Assembly (NCBI GenBank): GCA_030077755.1
Contig: JAQJZZ010000019.1
Span: 694,501-758,500, forward strand
Length of the DNA: 64,000 nucleotides
Reading direction: 5' to 3'
From: Filosporella fistucella
Taxonomy: Eukaryota > Ascomycota > Leotiomycetes > Helotiales
Below are positions 56,871 to 64,000 of this stretch, piece after piece. The notes below the pieces were generated by a model. It was not told the DNA's origin. It saw only the letters and a list, made by a program, of their open reading frames with translations, and did not search any database. Both the position numbers and the translations under genes were made by a program. Within the stretch, counting starts at the first letter, position 1; every line of letters begins with the position of its first letter.

Positions 56871-58125
56871 TTAACAAATATCTTCAATCTCCTGGGCAAC
56901 GCCATCATGATCACCCAGATCTAACTTCAAAGTTCTTCCGAATAGCTCCAGCAGGATCTCAAAGCAGATTTTTGAAATAGCTGGGTCGTATCTACCCTTT
57001 GAGAGTTCATCCCGAATGAAAGCATCTGCAACATATCAGCCAAGTATCACCCCAAGCTTAAATTAAAACAAATACTCACGTTGTGCACCAGCAGGTTCAT
57101 ACCAACTAAACACAATTCCTGTGTCTCTCAATGTCTTTCTGATCAAGTCCCTTCCTTCGGGCGGTACATGATTGTCCAACGTTCCATGAATCATAGCCAA
57201 CTCGGCTTTGATCTCCTTGCAACGTGCGAGACTGTCGTCTTTCTTGCCGAGACCGAGTGTTGCACTGTGTAGATCAGTGGCGAAGTATGTTACTGCTGCA
57301 TGAACTCGGGGATCAAGGGCACATCTGAATGCGAGATGGCCACCTAGACACATGCCTGTGGCTCCGATCCGACCGTTACAGGTTTTGAGAGAGAGAAGGT
57401 AGTCAATCGAGAGAGTGGAGTCTTCATCGTAGCCTGCCAGTGTCTGTCCTCGTTAGGTTGAGAGAGTTTGGAGTCAATGATGCTTACCTTCTTGATTTTG
57501 TATTCATTGCCAGCATCTGTACCTGGTACGTCGTAGGCTAGAGGCTCTGGTCCAGTAAATTCATGGTAGGATGAGGGGGCAGCGACAATGTAGCCTTGAC
57601 CGGCAATCTGGCGAGCGAATCTAGCTACTGGACCAGTGACTACGAATGAATCAGAATATATCTACGATGTCTTTGAATATGGCAACACGTGATTACTCAA
57701 CTTGAAGTATCCACTTGGACCAGACTCGGAAGAAGATAATGGACCTAACAAGAGAATTTTCGATACTTGTGTTGCAATCTATAGTCAATGCATCACGCGC
57801 TTTCGCACATAATAGGAGAGTCTACACATGGATGCACTTGTAGGTAGGTGGCTGGAAGTGGCTTCAGTCTTACCTTGATATATCTCGCTGAACAGGACAA
57901 CACCAGGGAAACGTCTAAACACTCATCAGCAATTTGATAACTTAGATAGGTCGTCCGCTGACCACTTACGCATTTGGATAATTCGGAATTGCAGGATGGA
58001 AGAGAAAAATCCCTGACCATGCGTCAGCTGTTGTTTTTTCATACTGTTTCAAGATCATTACTCATCGACCCATCCTTTCCATCCGCTTTGGTAGCAACAT
58101 CTTTGTGAGTTTCCTTAATCAACAT
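56871..58125 (-). CDS. Dienelactone hydrolase family protein
   Basis: Six exons on the minus strand (58062-58125, 57970-58012, 57874-57914, 57488-57639, 57080-57443, 56871-57025) encode 272 residues. All joins are in frame and rebuild the family: MLIKETHKDVATKADG, then RIFLFHPAIPNYPN, ARFPGVVLFSEIYQ, VTGPVARFARQIAGQGYIV, the nucleophile elbow GATGMCLGGHLAFR (Cys132), a HGTLDNHVPPEGR segment with the Asp region, and HAFIRDELSKGRYDP with the catalytic His222. The classic enzyme opens dienelactones in aromatic catabolism; many fungal paralogs have other carboxyester substrates. There is no signal peptide, so it is probably cytosolic. The first three exons are 41-64 nt and are invisible as open frames, so gene callers may truncate this gene to its middle exon. 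Confidence 0.94.
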
Positions 58126-59609
58126 GTTGCTATTTGGTATATTGATGCCTTTGAGAGTTCTCAAACGAACTTCTTCATGATAAGTATGGTGGGGTGGAGG
58201 GGTACTTTACCTGCTGAATAAGCCTCCTGGATCTACCCTAAGCCGTTTTAGGAAGAGTGCATCCATGCCTCTTTTAGGAGTTTCATTCCGGAGATAGTTT
58301 TGGGAAGCAAGATTGTTTTCCTTTTTATCTTGGCTATGATCGCATATTTTGATCTCTACCAAATGAAAGCTTGACACATTCTGATACCAAGTGCTTTCCA
58401 TACAGTAATTAAGCCTGGCCACCGCTTCTGCGTGGTCTATTTTCGCTGATTCTATGCGATTCCCGTTGCAAGATTCAGCAATGCGACGAGATTGTTGGCT
58501 TCCTTTTTCATTGAAGGTCCCTGAACTTTGACCTGGTAGCTGGTGTAAACCAAGTTTCTCACATGATCCAGGTTTCAACATGAAGTCTGAGTTGTACACA
58601 ATAAAGTCTGTGCAATTGCAAAGATCTTGCAATAGACTTTGTAAGGTTTCTGGGCACTACCCAGACAACTTTATAAATACAATATTGTACTTACTCCCAT
58701 AAAACTAGCGATATGTTGAATCAGATACACTAGAACCTGAACAAAACGAACCTTATAGGTAGCCATAGATACTTGCACATTATGATAGCTGGTCCAAGGA
58801 GTAGAAGCTCTAGAGAGATTATTGAAATTGGGATCTGATAACGGGAAGCTTCAAATACAAGGGCTACGTCACTTAGCGCAGGCCCTTTAATGGGGAATAG
58901 GACTGATTTGAGTCAATTTATTAATATGTGTCCTTATTGCGAAAGATAATTCTCGCCGCAATTATCTATTACTCTCTTCTCTTCGAAGAATTGGTTCTTG
59001 TTAAGCTCTGAGCTCTGAGCTCTGAGCCTCAATTCCACACGCGTCTTGTTTGATTGGAACCTTGGAACTTCTTGGACCTGGATCGTTGCCTGATCGCAGC
59101 TAAAGTCAGGGGTAAAATGGAACTTTTTGCACATGATCAAGAGCCAGCATTTGTGGTAGATACTTCGCATATGTATATATGCTGTAGTACAATATCTTGC
59201 TGTGATGATAGTATTGCAAGTGGAAAGATTCACAGCAGATTTGTCAGATGGGAAATCGACATGTGGTGTTGTTGACGATCGATATGCAGCATCCCTGGAA
59301 TGAAGCCCCGAAGAAGCCGTTTGCCGATATTTTTATGTAGCGTGGAGCCCTCAAAAAGCGATAAGCAGACACACCCTTTTTCCAACCAACTTTACCATTT
59401 CCTCGAATTGATGTTTACGATAAACCTTTCTTAAGATCATACAGTTGCAAAACTCACTTGTCTGAGTCCCATACTGTCCCGCGAACCAATACCTGTACCA
59501 GTTTTCCGCCAAAACGAATTACAAGCTTCCACATCACCAGATCCATCCAAAAACCCAAGACACGCGACACCGAGATTGATTAAACAGACAAGTAACGACG
59601 ATAAGAACA
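58126..59609. other. Intergenic, 1.5 kb
   Basis: Divergent promoters of the dienelactone hydrolase (minus) and phosphatidylinositol synthase (plus) genes. A 141-codon minus frame at 58207-58632 shows no domain or signal peptide; I rate it unlikely to be a gene but cannot exclude an orphan. A tandem heptamer lies at 59004-59027. Confidence 0.45.
59004..59027. repeat. Short tandem repeat (AGCTCTG)x3
   Basis: Three perfect 7-base units plus AGC, in the promoter region of the phosphatidylinositol synthase gene. Simple repeat. Confidence 0.85.
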
Positions 59610-60651
59610 ATGTCGAATGTGCGAACTCGAAGGCAGGCATCTGCTGTTTCCTCTCCTGCAACTCCTACACCAGCTCCAAAGTCAGAACAGGTTATCATGA
59701 ACGGGAACGGGTCAGCTCACGGAGCTGCCAAGGAGGATTACAAACATGAGAATATCTTCCTTTTCTGGCCAAATATCATCGGTAGGTCATCATGGCAGAT
59801 ATCCTAGAATTCATTCTGACGATCTGCAGGCTATGTGCGAATCGTACTAGCTTTCGCGTCCCTTTATTATATGCCCCTTCATCCACGAACCTGCTCTGGA
59901 CTATACAGCGTTTCCTGCCTTTTGGATGCTTTGGATGGATATGCGGCGAGATACTTTGAGCAATCTACAAGATTTGGAGCTGTGCTAGATATGGTCACTG
60001 ATCGCTGCACAACCGCATGTCTTCTGGTCTTCCTATCTTCCGCCTGGCCTCGTTGGGCTCTCCTTTTCCAAGGATTGATCTCCCTCGATCTTGCCAGCCA
60101 TTATGTTCATATGTATGCGACTCTAATCATGGGAGGAACTGATACTAGCCACAAGAAGGTGGATAAGAGCAGAAGTTACATCTTGAATCTGTATTATACA
60201 AACAAGGTACGTACCCCCCTGTCAAGATATTATGGCAAGGATACTAACTGCATACGCTCAGACTGTTCTATTCCTCTTCTGCGCCTTGAACGAGGTCTTC
60301 TTCATCGCCCTCTACCTCCTCTCCTTCTCGTCGCCACTGCTTTCTCCCTCTCTCCTCCAAGTTACAAACAACAGCACCACAGGTGCATCGCTTCAACCGG
60401 GCAGCCCAGCAACACCTTCAGCCTCTTTCCTCTTTGCCAATCCCCACAGTGCGGGTGCATTGGAATTGGCGCGAGCGAATAAGATGGACTCGTTCATTCC
60501 GTGGGTCATTGCTGGTGTTAGCTTCCCTGTTATGGCCGGCAAGCAAATTATCAATGTGGTACAATTGATCAAAGCAAGCAAATGGCTGGCTGAGGGAGAC
60601 ATCGAGATGCGGAGAGCGGCTGGGTTACCAAGAAAGGCGAAGAAGAACTGA
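59610..60651 (+). CDS. PIS1: CDP-diacylglycerol-inositol 3-phosphatidyltransferase (phosphatidylinositol synthase)
   Basis: Three exons (59610-59781, 59830-60206, 60262-60651) encode 312 residues. An N-terminal polar, Pro/Ser-rich extension of about 45 residues precedes the conserved ENIFLFWPNIIGYVRIVLAF. The CDP-alcohol phosphatidyltransferase signature DG-x2-AR-x8-G-x3-D-x3-D is complete in LDGYAARYFEQSTRFGAVLD and the following MVTDR (D93, G94, A97, R98, G107, D111, D115). Several transmembrane helices follow. A Ser/Thr-rich luminal or cytosolic loop at about residues 200-245 (PSLLQVTNNSTTGASLQPGS) is longer than in yeast. The C-terminus ends with the basic GLPRKAKKN. The enzyme makes phosphatidylinositol from CDP-diacylglycerol and inositol in the endoplasmic reticulum and is essential in yeast. 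Confidence 0.96.
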
Positions 60652-61982
60652 TTTGGCAGGAATATCACGCCAGTTTGGATTTCTGATTGTCATGCATGTT
60701 TTACCGTGCGATGGTTGCATAGGATGTGCATTGGAACACGCGTGCTTTTTGACATTCGCTGTAAGAATATATTTATTGGAGCGATTTACATGCTGGAACG
60801 TTTGGCATTTTCTACGCTCGTTCTTACACCTCTTAGTTTCCGCTGTCATTAGGGATTAGAGGATCGGCGTTGAATGGAGGCGATTTGCTTATCAGCATCA
60901 TGTGTCCTTCTATGAGGCTGCAAATACATAATAAATAATGATTTTAAGAAATTGGATTGGTTCGCTGAGCAACGTGAAGTCCAGTATACAAAGAGAAAAC
61001 ATAAACTAAAACGGTTGAACCATGACTCGGGACTTGGAAGCTTCCTTCAATTATGTAACTGCCCAACTACCAGCACTCCACGTGTCAACCCGAAATGTGC
61101 TACATTAATTCCGTTCAAATTGGAATGCAACGTCAATTACGTATTCTGAAGATGTAGAAGATCTTTGTGTAACATTGAGACTGAGATACTTGCATTGAAA
61201 CATGCCTCGGCGCCATTGGGCAGCAAATACTTTTTCAAACGGCTCTTAGAAGCAATTATGCATGACCGCAAAAGTCGCAGGAGGAAGGAAAAGATATGAG
61301 AAACAGAATCCCCATAATAATCTTGCGTAGATGAGGGTTTACTATTTTTATTCCCTCACTATTGAATTCCACTTTTGTTCCTGAGCTATAGGACGCCCTA
61401 GGCCCGTGGCTTTTTGTTTGCGTGTTTAGATTTCCCGTCTGATAAAAGGGTACTGCCAGTGTCATGTTCTCGCATCTAGAACGCACACCCGCATTGTTAC
61501 TCACTAACTCGATTGATTATTTGTCTCCTCGTCCGAACAAGCGTCACAGCTCAACCTCAACTCAACCCCTCCTCTCGTGATATCCAAATTTTCTTGCATT
61601 TCTTTGCTTGTCTTCAACTTCCAACTCTCAGGTAATTCTCAACCAGAATTACGTACTTTTGGACCTCTTGCCAGTCCCCGCAATCCAGCTGGCTATCACA
61701 TGAGGATGGTTGAGGACTGCACTCGTGGTTTCAGCTTGCATTACACTACCGGTAACGCTATCCCGCAGCGAATCAGTGGCAGGCCGTTGAATCCATCCTG
61801 GCGTCACTTCTCCTGCCCTGGAGGCACGAACGCACGAGCAACCAAGGAGCACACCGTATTTTGATCACAAGCTCGAGATCCATTTTGCTTGGAATGCGCC
61901 GAATTATTCACTTGATTCGGGATTGAACAGCAATCCAGTTTTGATTTCTCATCTGCCAATTTCTATCTCTCGAGCAGCACAA
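60652..61982. other. Intergenic, 1.3 kb
   Basis: 3' flank of the phosphatidylinositol synthase gene and the promoter and 5' leader of the next gene. The leader (from about 61500) is rich in CTCAAC/CTTCAACTTCC words, typical of fungal 5' untranslated regions. A 95-codon frame at 61577-61864 is upstream sequence without coding features. No RNA gene seen. Confidence 0.5.
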
Positions 61983-63940
61983 ATGTCGGAATCCTCACCC
62001 CCGCCAACCTCGAGACGATTCTCACCGACCCCCGTCGAAACGACGGTGAAGAAGGTTCGTCGATTCGCTGTTGAACCCTTGGAAACGACAACTCGAAGTA
62101 ATAAGAAGGAAGATGTGCAGAAGCCTGGAGATGCTTCGGTGGAGAAGAAAGACTTTGCTCCTACCAGACGAAGATTCGTACCAGAGCCTGTTGAGACCAC
62201 TTTCAAAACCAGCAGACAAGCTGTCAATCCTCTACCTACACCCGAACCTACACCAGTATCAATTCCCGAAGCTTCTCCTACTGAAGAAACACCCAAGCCT
62301 AGGAGAAAATTCCTTCCGGAGCTCATTGAGACATCGAAAAGGTCTAAGAGAGCGGGTGATCAGAAGCCTGCTACTCTCCCAACCGATAAGGTCATACGAG
62401 CCTCCATACTTTTAGAGAATTATAGCTAATGATACCTGGATAGACTGACTTAACTCCCGGCATACCAAATATCTATACACGTCCAAAACGAAAGTCACGC
62501 CCTCCAGTGGTCCCAATCCCTCCTGACAATACTCCCAACGGCAGCTCGGCCAACATCCAGACTATACCTCCATTACCCCCTCGAAGACAGCCTTCAATGA
62601 GACCGCATCCAAATACTAGGCGGAGCACAAGGCAGAATTCATTCCAGCCCGAATTGGAAGCTATACTGTCTGAAGAGAGCTCCGACAATGAGTCGGAAGA
62701 GGGGTATGGAACGCATGATGAATCTACACCATCATTATCCGGATCTCTAGGGTCATCGGAGGATTCATTGATGAGATTACAATTGGCACGAACACGGGAA
62801 AGCTGCGATGATCGATTTTCAGGTTATTTGCTTGCTCTGGCAGCAAAAGCTGCAGAGAAGCAGCTACGGGAGCAAGCTTTAGCTGCATTCCCCAACGAGT
62901 CAATGCACGAGATTGTGGAACATTTCTATGATAGGGAAATCGAGGGTGCATCAGATGAAGAGTCAGTGGAAGGCGTTGGATTGTTGGTCGACGAGCCAGA
63001 AATTTCACAACTACGGAGGAAATCTACAGAAATTGGTTGGGCAGCAAAGGAGATGCAAGAGCATCAGGAGAAGCTCAATCGACTGCGCGAGGATGAAACC
63101 AACAAGAAGATTGCTGCTGAAGCTACGAAACCAACCTTCCAGGACCCCTTCTGGACAAATGGCATGACCAGCAAGAATGCCGCTTTTGCACGGAAAGAAC
63201 CTTTCGACGCACAAAAGGAAGCTGAGCTTGCTCGTATGAGATCGGCAGCTTCCCCGCCTATGTTGGGAGGAGATCTGAAATTCCGGATGTGCCCGTCCCC
63301 TAAAGCAACAAAGTTTGAGTCGGACCAACGTATCGATATTCAACCAAATAGAAGTGAAACTGGAGGAGGTCTATGGGGTGGGTACTGCGTTGCTGATGAA
63401 CCAGGGGAATTTTTGAGCCCAAGTGTGAAAGGTCCAGCGCTTATACAAACCCCGCACACTGAACGCAGTGACCCGTTTTCTTCCGCATTCGCTAGCGAAC
63501 TCCCTGCGGGCGCCAAGGTTAATGGCCATGCACCTGAGGGAGGGATTCGAATGCTGGCAGGAATTGATGAGAGACTCAAAGCCGAGGCTGCCAGAAGTAA
63601 AGCTGAAGAAGCTTTGTTGGAGGAGTTTAACGATACCTTTGTCACACAAGTCTACAATTACTTGTCGCTTGGATATCCCGCTTTAGCACGCCAGTACGAC
63701 GAAGAACTTGCCAGAATCAGTCACACTGCCCAAGAAGATTTGCGAGCTGAAGATCAAAAGAAAAATGCAAAGGGTCATATCGGACTTGCAGACGGCGAGC
63801 CTGAAGTACATTGTGCTAGGTGGAAAGCGCTTAGAATTTATATCTTGGAATGGGCAAGACAACATCCCAGTATGAGTAACGGCGCTATGGGACCCAGTGC
63901 ATGGGGTGTTAGAGCCAGACGAGGCAGTTGGGCCATATAA
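61983..63940 (+). CDS. Conserved fungal protein of unknown function with four RRF..ETT motifs
   Basis: Two exons, 61983-62390 and 62444-63940, joined at TDK to TDLTPGIPNIYTRPK, encode 634 residues. I chose the ATG at 61983; an upstream in-frame ATG at 61923 would add a stretch without motif character. The first 125 residues carry four copies of a short motif: RRFSPTPVETT (11-21), RRFAVEPLETT (26-36), RRFVPEPVETT (63-73) and RKFLPELIETS (108-118). The middle is Pro/Ser-rich and acidic (LEAILSEESSDNESEEGYGT). Later parts contain charged helices (AKEMQEHQEKLNRLREDETN) and a more ordered C-terminal region (FVTQVYNYLSLGYPALARQY, then VHCARWKALRIYILEWAR). Similar proteins occur in other Pezizomycotina to my knowledge, without assigned function. 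There is no signal peptide or membrane segment; it is probably nuclear or cytosolic. It looks intact. Confidence 0.85.
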
Positions 63941-64000
63941 TCCCCTGCCCCATCTTGGATATTAATGCAAATTCCTTTTTGGATAGTACAGTGAGATGTA

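Noticed and set aside
58207..58632. 141-codon minus-strand frame upstream of the dienelactone hydrolase
   Set aside because: It has a Met start and a stop but no domain, signal or membrane segment, and it occupies the hydrolase promoter. Could be an orphan gene, but there is no support.
1..64000. tRNA genes, CRISPR arrays, bacterial operon features
   Set aside because: Scanning for B-box-like GGTTCGANNCC with matching A boxes found nothing convincing. CRISPR arrays and operons are not expected in a fungal nuclear genome, and no regularly spaced repeat was seen.

Overview
This is a stretch of nuclear DNA from a filamentous ascomycete (Pezizomycotina). The class is inferred, most likely Leotiomycetes of the Sclerotinia/Helotiales kind. 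The signs are many short GT..AG introns (about 45 to 145 bp) with CTAAC/CTGAC-like branch sites, HET-domain genes, a DUF3638-type giant protein, plant-polymer-degrading secreted enzymes, small secreted cysteine-rich proteins and a moderately low GC content. Genes lie on both strands with no operons. I assigned exons by hand from frame continuity, splice sites and known family sequences, and checked that the coding lengths come out as whole codons.

Layout. 1-9644 (+) is the 3' nine kilobases of a giant DUF3638/DUF3645 protein with a P-loop, carrying one apparent +1 frameshift. 10981-11715 (+) is a GPI-anchored cysteine-rich surface protein. 12368-13198 (-) is a charged nuclear-type protein whose middle section is in the wrong frame. 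14424-14838 (-) is a three-exon small secreted protein with eight cysteines, opposite 15769-17097 (+), a secreted DUF1996 protein. 17542-18414 (-) is a GT-A glycosyltransferase-like protein resembling the TET/JBP-associated (TAGT/GREB1-C) family. 19274-20524 (-) is a salicylate-hydroxylase-like flavin monooxygenase. 21174-22575 (+) is a dead F-box gene in a gene-poor 5 kb. 26193-27517 (+) is a stomatin.

28230-30113 (-) is a HET-domain protein, divergent from 30882-32005 (+), a ketopantoate-reductase-like enzyme. 33432-35453 (-) is a secreted GMC oxidoreductase, divergent from 36681-38184 (+), a secreted heme-thiolate peroxygenase: a possible peroxide-producing/peroxide-using pair. 38.2-40.8 kb is gene-free and repeat-bearing. 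40873-42435 (+) is a second HET protein, followed by a broken cell-surface glycoprotein gene (42622-43318). 43804-44824 (-) is a sulfotransferase-like protein, 45811-47181 (-) a single-pass Ser/Thr-rich membrane protein, and 48097-49514 (-) a GH10 xylanase with a CBM1.

51198-54139 (+) is a decayed NLR-like gene (NACHT, ankyrin and membrane segments). 56871-58125 (-) is a six-exon dienelactone hydrolase. 59610-60651 (+) is phosphatidylinositol synthase. 61983-63940 (+) is a conserved but uncharacterised disordered protein with four copies of a short RRF..ETT motif.

The genes do not form one pathway. The themes are cell wall and extracellular attack (GH10, peroxygenase, GMC, DUF1996, secreted small proteins), self/non-self recognition (two HET genes and one NLR-like pseudogene) and housekeeping (PIS, stomatin). 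Several lesions are at homopolymers, so some frameshifts may be assembly errors rather than biology.
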